From Bin87 sp965115825 (lineage in GTDB: Bacteria; Chloroflexota; Dehalococcoidia; Lucifugimonadales; UBA3495), in assembly GCA_965115825.1 (NCBI GenBank), contig OZ220464.1, positions 1,612,001 to 1,676,000 of the forward strand: a DNA stretch of 64,000 nucleotides, given 5' to 3'. Shown here one piece after another: positions 49,910-57,754 of the stretch. The translations under genes and the position numbers were made by a program. A model generated the notes under the pieces. That model ran no database searches. It was not told the origin of the DNA and saw only the letters and a program-made list of their open reading frames with translations. Numbering within the stretch: the stretch's first letter is position 1; every line of letters begins with the position of its first letter.

Positions 49910-52900
49910 TTAGTTGGTGGGGCCGGTGTTTTTGGTTCCGGTGACGGTGGGCTCGCGGCACCATTGGCTGCGGAGGATGGCTAGTTGGGCTACGGCGTCG
50001 TCGTCCAGGCCGAGGACTTGGGTGAGGAGGCGGTGGTCGAGTTGCTGGCGGACGGGGTCGCGCCAGGCTTCGTTGGCCGGCAGCATTCGTTTTTGGGAAA
50101 GGTCGTCGTAGATTTGGACGGCGGCGCGGAGTTGGCCGGGGGAGAGTTTGGCGACGTTGAGGGTGGGGATGCTGGCCAGCGTCGTGATTGATACCGTCCC
50201 TCGTCCGGATTGTACCCGATTACTTTCGATCCAGTAACCAATAAGGCCAAGCGTACCGTTTAGCCAAGAGCAAGCAGCCTTTTCCATTTCGGGCGTATCC
50301 ATTTGCAGGTTAGGCCATGCCCTGCCACCCAAGGATCGCCTTTCGGTATAAGCAGCAGATGTCGGATTGGAATTGAAGCGAAAGGTTATATTGATGTGCA
50401 GGTTGCTGGCCTTTTGCCATAGCTCGGCGGCGTCGGCGCTCTTGTTCTCTCTGACTATGCCGCTGGTGTCAGGTAATGTTGCCATTCTGGTCTGAATAGA
50501 GCTATCACGCCCCCATAACATTGGCCACTCTGTTCCGGCGTGTGCCCCTTTCCGAGTTTCAAACGGGCCGCGCCCGGCTTCGTTAATATCTCTGCCTAAT
50601 GGTCCGACACGACCTATTTCCCCTATCGGCGCAATCGGAATGGCAATGGGCTGGGAATGCTGAGGCAAGAAAAGTTGCCCATTAGCCAAACGTTTGGCAA
50701 TGTTCACCAGCCTGATGTTGGCAACTCGAACGGTTGTCCACGCTTTGCGAGGTGAGGCGCTTTCCAACGTCACGGCGCCTACAACGTCGTCTCCGACTCT
50801 GACCTCTGCCGTGGCGTCTATTTTTTTCACTCGGGAGATTGCCTTACAGATTGCCTTGGCCGTTTCCTGCGCTGTCAGCTTGTCAGCCGGGCGGTGATGC
50901 AAGTTAACGAAGTGCGCTTGCCGTTTGGGTACTTCATCACTTAGCAAGCGACGAGCGAATATCATTGCCTCTGCAAGGTTAGTGTCAGCCGAGAATGACG
51001 AGTCAATGTCTTTGCTTTGGGCGATGCTGACTATCACAATGTCGTTGTAATCGTCGCTTAAAAGCCGGCGGAGCTTTTGCCAACTCCATTCTTGTTTTCC
51101 ATCCCAAATGCCGCCCAATACAGAAGACAGCGGGAGTATCAACGCCAGCCGCCCGCCCGGTTTGAGCATATTGTGAGCGATCTGGCTGAAATTAGAGCCG
51201 AGTCCTGCGTTGCCGTCGCTGATGGTGCCTTTGGAGAGGCTTTTTACTTTGTTGGACATTGCTTTTTGTTCGGCGGGTGTGGTGTTGAAGGCGGCGAAGG
51301 CGGGGTTGCCGGGCTTGGCGTGGTCGGCGGCGTGGTTGGTGGGGGTGGTGAATGGTGGGTTCATGATGACGAGGGACTGGCTGAGGGGTGACATATCGAC
51401 TTCGATGGGGGCGCGTTCGCCGGTGGCGCCGAGGGCCATTTGCCGGTTGAGGGGTAGTACGGCCTGGCGTCTGGTGGAGGTGATGTCGAGGAGGGCGAGG
51501 GAGCCGATGTCGACGATGGGGATATGGTTGTTGTCGTATTCTCCGGTGGCGCCGAAGGGGTAGAGGACGTTGCGGGTGCCGGCGTAGCGCTGGCGGGGTG
51601 CGACGGAGGAGAGGAGGGAGGAGGTGAGGTGAACGGCGGCGGGCATGATGTCGCAGGCGGTGAGGCTGTTTTCCATCATGTGGGAGTGGAGAGGGTCGGG
51701 GTCGCCGCCGTGGTTGCGGTGGAGGTCGCGGGCGCGCTGGTAGGCGGCGAGGACGAGGCCGCCGGAGCCGCAGGCGTAGTCGGCGATGCGGTAGTTTTTG
51801 AGGGTTTGGGGGTCGGCCCAGTTGAGGTTATCGGGGACGGCGAGACAGGCGGCGAGGGTGGCGCTTTCGGGTCGGGTGTAGTAGGTGGCGAGGGTCTGGC
51901 GGTCGGCGATGAGACGTTGGAAGACGGCGCCGGCGACGTCGTTCTGCCGGATGACGTCCTGGATGGAGTTGGCGGTTTGGGCTATGCGGTCGAGGAGGGA
52001 GACGGCGACGGTGGGAGGGATGAGGAGGAGGAGTTTTCGGGCGATGTGGAAGATGGGCCAGTAGTTGATGGAGAGGATGTTGTCCCACTCGGCGATGACG
52101 GCGTCGGGATGGAGGGAACCGGTGGATTGGCGGACTTGGGCGAGGCTTTTGATGGAGCGGGTTTCGAGGGCGCCGTTGACAGTGACCGGGGCGGAGAAGC
52201 CGGCGAGGTTCTGCTGGAAGGCGAGGGCGTTGATGAACATGGCGGCGGTCATTTTGGCCGTTTGCTCGCGGGCGTTCTGGTCGGCTTTTTCCTGTTCGAG
52301 TTCGGCTTTGGTGGTGGGTGGCCGGGGCGGGTAGGAGGGCCATTGCTGGCGGAGTTCGGTTGCAATGGAATGGCCGATGCCGGTGTGTCGGGCGCAACCC
52401 TGGATGAGGATGGCGGCGTCGGCGATGCCATGCTCGAAAACTTCGGTGGCGCGGTTGACGGCGTCCTGGGGTTCGGCGGCGGGACGGATGAAGTCGACTA
52501 AATCGCGGACGTTGCCTTTGATGTAGCCGGATTGGGGGAAGCGGGTAGGTTGGCGCGGGCAGCCTTGATAGGCGGCGTATTCGAGTTCGTGGCCGTTTTC
52601 GAGGAGCAGCTGGGCCTGGTCGCCGGTGTCGCATTGGCGGAGGGCGTCGGTGGCGCGGATGGCGATGACCGAGCTGACGGTTCCGGCGGCGTGGGCGACG
52701 GAGGGGTCGAGTTCGCGGCCGATGCTCTTCATGCAGTCGTCGGCGACGGTTGGGGCCGGAGGGTATTCGGTTTCGAGGACGACAGGGGGGCCGTCGGAGC
52801 GGGTGATGAGGATGTCGGGCTTGGTTTTGGGGCCGCGCAGGGCACCGCGGAGTTCTTCGCGGGCCTGCCAACCGGCGGAGTTGGTGAGCCGGTTGACGAT

Positions 52901-52939
52901 GCTGGCGATGCGGCCGTTGAGTTGGGGTTCTTCCAGCAT
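49910..52939 (-). CDS. Large N6-adenine DNA methyltransferase, possible single-chain restriction-modification enzyme
   Basis: From the ATG at 52939 the product is 1009 residues. The N-terminal region carries KPDILITRSDGPPVVLETEY, resembling a PD...ExE variant of a nuclease-like fold, then TVADDCMKSIGREL. A helical region precedes the methyltransferase core: motif I DYACGSGGLVLAA (about residue 386) and motif IV LVIMNPPFTT (about 525), which together define a gamma-type N6-adenine enzyme. The C-terminal 400 residues should recognise DNA (TVSITTLASIPTLNV ... LDDDAVAQLAILRSQW). Size and order resemble type IIG enzymes. Cleavage is not certain because the lysine of the nuclease motif is Glu. Base composition drops between about 50180 and 51250. 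It splits the ybaB-recR pair. Confidence 0.85.
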   Translation of the reverse strand: MLEEPQLNGRIASIVNRLTNSAGWQAREELRGALRGPKTKPDILITRSDGPPVVLETEYPPAPTVADDCMKSIGRELDPSVAHAAGTVSSVIAIRATDALRQCDTGDQAQLLLENGHELEYAAYQGCPRQPTRFPQSGYIKGNVRDLVDFIRPAAEPQDAVNRATEVFEHGIADAAILIQGCARHTGIGHSIATELRQQWPSYPPRPPTTKAELEQEKADQNAREQTAKMTAAMFINALAFQQNLAGFSAPVTVNGALETRSIKSLAQVRQSTGSLHPDAVIAEWDNILSINYWPIFHIARKLLLLIPPTVAVSLLDRIAQTANSIQDVIRQNDVAGAVFQRLIADRQTLATYYTRPESATLAACLAVPDNLNWADPQTLKNYRIADYACGSGGLVLAAYQRARDLHRNHGGDPDPLHSHMMENSLTACDIMPAAVHLTSSLLSSVAPRQRYAGTRNVLYPFGATGEYDNNHIPIVDIGSLALLDITSTRRQAVLPLNRQMALGATGERAPIEVDMSPLSQSLVIMNPPFTTPTNHAADHAKPGNPAFAAFNTTPAEQKAMSNKVKSLSKGTISDGNAGLGSNFSQIAHNMLKPGGRLALILPLSSVLGGIWDGKQEWSWQKLRRLLSDDYNDIVIVSIAQSKDIDSSFSADTNLAEAMIFARRLLSDEVPKRQAHFVNLHHRPADKLTAQETAKAICKAISRVKKIDATAEVRVGDDVVGAVTLESASPRKAWTTVRVANIRLVNIAKRLANGQLFLPQHSQPIAIPIAPIGEIGRVGPLGRDINEAGRGPFETRKGAHAGTEWPMLWGRDSSIQTRMATLPDTSGIVRENKSADAAELWQKASNLHINITFRFNSNPTSAAYTERRSLGGRAWPNLQMDTPEMEKAACSWLNGTLGLIGYWIESNRVQSGRGTVSITTLASIPTLNVAKLSPGQLRAAVQIYDDLSQKRMLPANEAWRDPVRQQLDHRLLTQVLGLDDDAVAQLAILRSQWCREPTVTGTKNTGPTN

Positions 52940-52983
52940 GGCGGAGGGGTAATGAGTTGGGGGTTGGCGAGGATGGCGATGGG

Positions 52984-53286
52984 TCAGAAGAGGCCGGGGA
53001 TGTTCATGCCGCCGGTGAGGGCGCCCATTTTTTCGGCGGCGAGTTCCTGGGTGCGGGTGAAGGCGTCGTTGACGGCGGCGGCGATGAGGTCTTGGAGGAG
53101 GTCGAGGTCTTCGGCGGCTTCGGGGTCGATGATGACGGCGGTGACTTCCTGTTTGCCGGTCATGGTGACGCGGACAACGCCGCCGCCGGCGGAGCCTTCG
53201 ACGGACATGGATTCGAGTTCCTGCTGGGCTTTGGCGAGGCGGTTCTGCAATTGCTGGGCCTGGCGCATCATACGTTTGTTCATCAT
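52984..53286 (-). CDS. ybaB: YbaB/EbfC family nucleoid-associated protein
   Basis: The 100-residue product is a standard YbaB/EbfC: MMRQAQQLQNRLAKAQQELE helix, GGGVVRVTMTGKQEVTAVII strand pair and DLLQDLIAAAVNDAFTRTQE, ending in MGALTGGMNIPGLF. It forms DNA-binding dimers that coat the nucleoid. It lies 17 bp downstream of dnaX. recR, its usual next neighbour, is displaced 3.4 kb downstream by the methyltransferase. Confidence 0.96.
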   Translation of the reverse strand: MMNKRMMRQAQQLQNRLAKAQQELESMSVEGSAGGGVVRVTMTGKQEVTAVIIDPEAAEDLDLLQDLIAAAVNDAFTRTQELAAEKMGALTGGMNIPGLF

Positions 53287-53303
53287 GGCGGTTTGGGCGC
53301 CTC

Positions 53304-54980
53304 CTATTGTTCGTCGAGGATGCGGGCGCCGAGGCCGATGGCGGTGCGAACCAGGGGGCTGTCCTGGATGCTGCCACGGGTCGCGGGCGGGTCGCTGCCG
53401 TTGTTGGAGCCGGCGAGGGTTACCTGGAAAGGGTGTGGTGAGCCGAAGGCCTGTGCGATGGCTTGCTCAATGGTATCACGAACGCGGGGGTCGTTGAGTT
53501 CTTCCTGCATACGGTCGAGGTTGGCGGCGTTGCTGAAAGGTAGGACGAGGGTGGAGTCGGGGTCGGAGAGGCGGACGTTGTAGGAGCGGCAATCGCGGAG
53601 GAGGGCGCCGAGGTTGTACTTGCTGCCCTTGACACGGCCGAGTTGGCGGACGGCTTGCTCCCAGCGTCCTTGCAGGCTGTCGGGGGCGGTGGAGGAGCGG
53701 GCGGGCGAGGGCGTGGGAGCGGGCCGATTGTTGGGCGGAGGGGTGATGGGGGCGGGCTGCTGGGGCGGAGGGGCGGGCTGCTGACGGGGGGAGCGCGGCG
53801 GCGGTTGGGGGGCGCGGTTGGGGGGCGGCTGCTGACCGGGGGCTGGGTTGGCGGGGGCGGGGGCGGGGGTTGGGGCGGCTGCGGGAACGTCGTGGCGGCA
53901 GATTTCGGCGGCGGCGATTTCCAAGGGCAAGGCGGCGGGAGCGTCGTAGCGGAGGCCGGGGCCGGCTGCGCTCCAGATGCGGACGGCGCGGAGGATACGC
54001 TGGGGGTCGGATTGCCGGATGAGGGAACGGAGGCCGTGGAGGGTGTCGTCGGGGAGGTCGAGGGTTTGGGCGGCGTCCCAGGAGAGGAGGAGCATGGAGC
54101 GGAGGAGGTCGAGGGTTTGGCGATGGAGTTGGCGGGGTTCGCCGCCTTCCCAGACGACCTGATTGATGGTTTCGAGGGATGCGGAGGTGTCGCCGGAGAG
54201 GAGTTTCCGGGCGAGGGAGAGGTAGGCGTCGCTGCGGACGAGGCCGAGGGATTCTTCGACGTCGCGGAGGGTGATTTCCTGTGCGGCGGAGACGGCGAGC
54301 TGTTCCAGGATGTTGAGGGCGTCGCGCATGGAGCCGGCGGCACTGCGGGCAATCATGCGCAAGGCATCGGGATGGATGACGATTGCTTCCTGGTCGGTGA
54401 TGAAGGCGAGGCGGTCGTAGATGGTTTGGCCGGGGAGGCGTCGGAAGTCGTAGCGCTGGCAGCGGGAGAGGATAGTGGGGAGGATGCGGTCGGCTTCGGT
54501 GGTGCAGAGGATGAAGATAACGTGTTGGGGGGGTTCTTCGAGGGTTTTGAGGAAAGCGTTGGAAGCCTCGCGGGTGAGCATATGGGCTTCGTCGATGATA
54601 TAGACTTTGCGGCGGTTTTGAGCGGGCTGGAAGTGGACTTTATCGCGGATTTCGCGGATTTCTTCGACGCCGCGATTGCTGGCGGCGTCGAGTTCGATGA
54701 TGTCGAGGTTGCGGCCTTCGTTGATGGAGACGCAGATGTGGCATTGGTCGCAGGGGTCGCCCTGCTGTGGGTTGAGGCAGTTGACGGCTTTGGCGAGGAC
54801 GCGGGCGGTGGTAGTTTTGCCGCTGCCGCGGGTGCCGCAGAAGAGGTAGCTGTGGCTGACGCGGCCCTGCATGACGGCCTGGCGGAGGGTGTTGCCGACG
54901 TGTTCCTGGCCGGCGAGGTCGCTGAAGGAGCCGGGTCGCCACTTGCGATAATAGACTTGGGATTGGGCTGAGGTGGTCAT
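53304..54980 (-). CDS. dnaX: DNA polymerase III subunit gamma/tau
   Basis: The clamp-loader ATPase that organises the replicase. The 558-residue product starts with YYRKWRPGSFSDLAGQEHVG, has Walker A LFCGTRGSGKTTTARVLAKA, a zinc-binding CDQCHIC segment, Walker B KVYIIDEAHMLTREASNAF, the sensor/SRC motif LPTILSRCQRYDFRRL and a Pro/Ala/Gln-rich linker (about 365-430). A C-terminal domain of 130 residues follows. The start at 54980 abuts the CRISPR array, which lies upstream in the same direction, so part of dnaX transcription may originate there. I see no clear A-run frameshift site for a gamma form. Confidence 0.96.
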   Translation of the reverse strand: MTTSAQSQVYYRKWRPGSFSDLAGQEHVGNTLRQAVMQGRVSHSYLFCGTRGSGKTTTARVLAKAVNCLNPQQGDPCDQCHICVSINEGRNLDIIELDAASNRGVEEIREIRDKVHFQPAQNRRKVYIIDEAHMLTREASNAFLKTLEEPPQHVIFILCTTEADRILPTILSRCQRYDFRRLPGQTIYDRLAFITDQEAIVIHPDALRMIARSAAGSMRDALNILEQLAVSAAQEITLRDVEESLGLVRSDAYLSLARKLLSGDTSASLETINQVVWEGGEPRQLHRQTLDLLRSMLLLSWDAAQTLDLPDDTLHGLRSLIRQSDPQRILRAVRIWSAAGPGLRYDAPAALPLEIAAAEICRHDVPAAAPTPAPAPANPAPGQQPPPNRAPQPPPRSPRQQPAPPPQQPAPITPPPNNRPAPTPSPARSSTAPDSLQGRWEQAVRQLGRVKGSKYNLGALLRDCRSYNVRLSDPDSTLVLPFSNAANLDRMQEELNDPRVRDTIEQAIAQAFGSPHPFQVTLAGSNNGSDPPATRGSIQDSPLVRTAIGLGARILDEQ

Positions 54981-54996
54981 GGTTAAATGATAACGC

Positions 54997-55875
54997 CAAG
55001 GGGCCGGCGCGCGCCAGAGAGGGGGATGCGTGGTTGGGGGCGACTTTCAGGATATTGGAGCGGCGCCGTGCGCGCTTGGTCGGGGAGATTTGCTGTTGCC
55101 GCGCCGCACTTATCGCGTCGATGGGCCGGCGCGTGCCTGGGCGGGGTTGTCAGCGACTGCTCGCCCCAGCTATCCGGTGGAATGGGCCGGCACGCGGGTG
55201 GGCGGGGCCATCAAACTGGCCGCCCGCCGGTACGTCGTTGAGATGCTGGCGCGCGTGGGTGGGGTAAGGGATGGCGCGGGTGGTAGAGTCGGGCGGGCAT
55301 ATGAGATGCCCGCGCGCGGGTGGGGCAAGGGGCGCGCCTGCTCACACTCCGCCGCCAGGGTAGGAGATGCCCGCGCGCGGGTGGGGCATCCGCCCTGGCC
55401 TTGGCCGCCCGTTTGCAGGCCGATGAGATGCCCGCGCGCGGGTGGGGCATCCGCTACCGCCGCGTTCGTCAAATCCAAGCGGCAGGAGATGCCCGCGCGC
55501 GGGTGGGGCAAGGTTGCGCTGGGGATTGCCCGCAATGATCGGGTGGGAGATGCCCGCGCGCGGGTGGGGCAAGGGCTCCTCCGGAGATAGCCAGGCGTAG
55601 GGGGATCGAGATGCCCGCGCGCGGGTGGGGCAAGGTGGTAGTCAGTATCATCCCGCAGCACGATAGCGGAGATGCCCGCGCGCGGGTGGGGCAAGGCGAA
55701 ACGGGCGTGGTGGGCGGCGGGCAGGCCAGGAGATACCAGTGCGCGGGTGGGGCGAGGCCCACGAAACCGACGGCCCCGGCCAGCGGCCGCGAGATACCAG
55801 TGCGCGGGTGGGGCGAGGAGCGGCGACGGATGATTGATTAGTACAGGGAGATGCCCCCGCGCGCTTGGGCGGGGG
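54997..55875 (-). CRISPR. Orphan CRISPR array, probably type I-E-like, decaying at both ends
   Basis: 28-bp repeats start at 55303, 55364, 55425, 55486, 55547, 55608, 55669, 55730 and 55791 with an exact 61-bp period (33-bp unique spacers), and a last one at 55848. Seven share GAGATGCCCGCGCGCGGG plus TGGGGCA. Two end CATCC rather than CAAGG. The copies at 55730 and 55791 share a variant (GAGATACCAGTGCGCGGG). Degenerate units on the same 61-bp step continue left at about 55240, 55179, 55118, 55057 and 54997. The inner 12-bp palindrome, size and spacing suit type I-E. I infer minus-strand transcription, with the degenerate end as trailer. No cas gene and no AT-rich leader is visible. Confidence 0.88.
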
Positions 55876-55915
55876 AGTGGAGGATGCTGGGGGGACGGGG
55901 TCGAGTTGAGCGACG

Positions 55916-56761
55916 CTACGAGGGGATGTTGAGGACGCGGCGGGCGTTTTCGAGGAGGATTTTGGGGATAACGTGGTCGCGGATGGGGAGGTTTTGGAAG
56001 TCGGCGAGCCAGGCGTCGGGCTGGATGAAGGGGTAGTCGGAGCCGAACATGACCTTATCCTGGAGGCGGGTGTTGGTTTCGCGGATGAGGGTTTCCGGGA
56101 TGAAGCGGGGCAGCCAGCCGGAGAGGTCGAGGAAGACGTTGGATTTGTGGAGGGCAACGGCGATTTGCTGGTCAATCCAGGGCCAGGCGGGATGAGCCAT
56201 GATGAGGGTCAGGTTGGGGAAGTCGGCAGCAACGTCGTCGAAGCAGGGAATGGGCTGGCTGTATTTGAGTTTGAGTCCGCTGCCGCCGGGGGTTCCGGAA
56301 CCGGCGCCGGCGAAGCCGGAATGAAAGAGCACTGGGATGTGGAGGGCGTCGGCGACTTCATAGAGGGGGTAAAAGCGGGTGTCGTTGGGGAAGAAAGCCT
56401 GATGGATGGGATGGAGTTTGAGGCCTTTCAGGCCGAGTTCTTGCACTGAGCGTTCGAGTTCGTAGCAGGCGGCTTTGCCGAGCCAGGGGTCGACGGAGGC
56501 GAAGCCCATGAATTGGTTGGGATGGTCGTTGACGATGCTGGCGACCCAGTCGTTGCTGTCGGGCTTTTCGCCGGTGTTGGTGGTGGTGTCGACGGAGAAG
56601 ATGACGCCGAAGAGGTCTAACTCACGGAACTTGCGGGCCATTTCAGCGGGGTCTGTGGGAGGGGGAGGGGCGCGGAAATAGCGTAGGAGCTCGGCTTCAA
56701 TTGCGATTTCGGGCAGGCCGGGTTCGCGGGGGACGTGGATGTGCAGATCGATGGCTTGCAT
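55916..56761 (-). CDS. Amidohydrolase-2 (ACMSD-like) family protein
   Basis: The 281-residue TIM-barrel hydrolase starts MQAIDLHIHVPREPGLPE, with the metal-binding HxH. It continues with GFASVDPWLGKAACYELERS, LKGLKLHPIHQAFFPND, VLFHSGFAGAG, LIMAHPAWPW and MFGSDYPFIQPD, the last with the catalytic Asp. This set is typical of amidohydrolase-2 decarboxylases and lactonases. The substrate is unknown. It is the last gene of a minus-strand run that begins with aprB and lies 21 bp after a TfoX-N protein gene. The CRISPR array starts 41 bp beyond its stop. Confidence 0.92.
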   Translation of the reverse strand: MQAIDLHIHVPREPGLPEIAIEAELLRYFRAPPPPTDPAEMARKFRELDLFGVIFSVDTTTNTGEKPDSNDWVASIVNDHPNQFMGFASVDPWLGKAACYELERSVQELGLKGLKLHPIHQAFFPNDTRFYPLYEVADALHIPVLFHSGFAGAGSGTPGGSGLKLKYSQPIPCFDDVAADFPNLTLIMAHPAWPWIDQQIAVALHKSNVFLDLSGWLPRFIPETLIRETNTRLQDKVMFGSDYPFIQPDAWLADFQNLPIRDHVIPKILLENARRVLNIPS

Positions 56762-56782
56762 GGCAGGGTTCGGTTCTCCGCG

Positions 56783-57112
56783 CTATTTGGGAGGCAGGGC
56801 GGCGGCGAATTCTGCGCCGGCGGCAACCCATTGGGACAAGTCGGCGTCGGAGACTAATCCGGGGGGCGCAACGAGGACCCAGCCGCGCATGGGTCGGCCG
56901 GTAAGGTCCATCAGCCCGGCGTGAGGCTGAGCGAGGGCGTCGGCGTAGGCGTGGGGGCCGACGCGGACCATGAGGCCGTGGTTGGTCAGGCAACAGCACA
57001 TATTGCCGTTGAGCATAAAGGCAAGGCCGCCGAACATTTTGCGTTGGGCCAGCTCGGGATGGTGGGAGAGGTTGGCGCGGATGCGGTCGGCCAGGGTTTC
57101 GTCGTAAGCCAT
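56783..57112 (-). CDS. TfoX N-terminal domain protein
   Basis: The 109-residue product is a stand-alone TfoX-N domain: MAYDETLADRIRANLSHHPE, QRKMFGGLAFMLNGNMCCCL, LMVRVGPHAYADAL, GRPMRGWVLVAPPG. In Gammaproteobacteria the domain is part of the competence regulator TfoX/Sxy. In other phyla, stand-alone forms are common and their role is unclear. The ATG at 57112 gives the family's usual start. A frame open upstream overlaps the neighbouring gene and is not used. It is in the minus-strand run after aprA. Confidence 0.9.
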   Translation of the reverse strand: MAYDETLADRIRANLSHHPELAQRKMFGGLAFMLNGNMCCCLTNHGLMVRVGPHAYADALAQPHAGLMDLTGRPMRGWVLVAPPGLVSDADLSQWVAAGAEFAAALPPK

Positions 57113-57134
57113 TGGCTGATGGGGTTGGAGTTGG

Positions 57135-57740
57135 CTAGGGCTGGCGCCCCATGTAAGCGATGAGTTTGTCCTGGGGGCTGGCGTGGTCGGGGAGGGGGAT
57201 TTCCGGGCCGATGAATCCGGCTTGGCGGCCCATGTCGACAAAGCCGCCGGAGGTCAGCATACCGTAGGCGAAATCGACCAGGTTGGGATCGAGGGCAGTG
57301 TCCTGGCCGGTGGCTTTGGCCAAGTCCCAGCCGTGGATGAACTGGTCCATGGTGGTGCCGATGAAGATTTGGCTGACGGTCATTTCGCCGAAGTAGGGAG
57401 TGGTGACGACGCCATCCAGGGCGCCGGGCCGGAGGGCGGACTGTAGTACCTGGTCAAGGATGGTGTGGTAGGCCTGGATGAGGACGGTAATGTCCGGCTC
57501 GTTGACATAGCTGCTGTCGGCGTCGGCGATACGGAGGTTGGGGGGATTGCCGGCGATGCTGCCGGCGGTGAATTCGAGGCCGCCGATGAGGTGGTTGAGC
57601 AGGCCGCGCACGTCCCATTGGGAGCAAGGGGTGGGGTCATTGGCCTGGGAGGGCTTGACGCCGGCGACGACTTCCTTGACGCGGAGGGTGGTTTCGCGGA
57701 GCATTGCAACCGGGTCTGAGGTTGGGGATTCGGTAGTCAT
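57135..57740 (-). CDS. TIGR03086-family metal-binding (DinB/maleylpyruvate isomerase-like) protein
   Basis: The 201-residue helical-bundle protein shows NDPTPCSQWDVRGLLNHLIG, with the metal-binding His, FIGTTMDQFIHGWDLAKATG, with the second His pair, and the LPDHASPQDKLIAYMGRQP end characteristic of TIGR03086. The family belongs to the DinB/mycothiol-dependent maleylpyruvate isomerase superfamily. Its thiol cofactor and substrate here are unknown. ATG at 57740 is preceded by GAGAGG. The gene is 14 bp downstream of aprA. Confidence 0.9.
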   Translation of the reverse strand: MTTESPTSDPVAMLRETTLRVKEVVAGVKPSQANDPTPCSQWDVRGLLNHLIGGLEFTAGSIAGNPPNLRIADADSSYVNEPDITVLIQAYHTILDQVLQSALRPGALDGVVTTPYFGEMTVSQIFIGTTMDQFIHGWDLAKATGQDTALDPNLVDFAYGMLTSGGFVDMGRQAGFIGPEIPLPDHASPQDKLIAYMGRQP

Positions 57741-57754
57741 AACTGCCTCTCCGG

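Noticed and set aside
52940..53377. N-terminal extension of the methyltransferase frame over ybaB
   Set aside because: Overlaps ybaB fully in another frame and reads as Arg/Pro low complexity; the family-like sequence starts at 52939.
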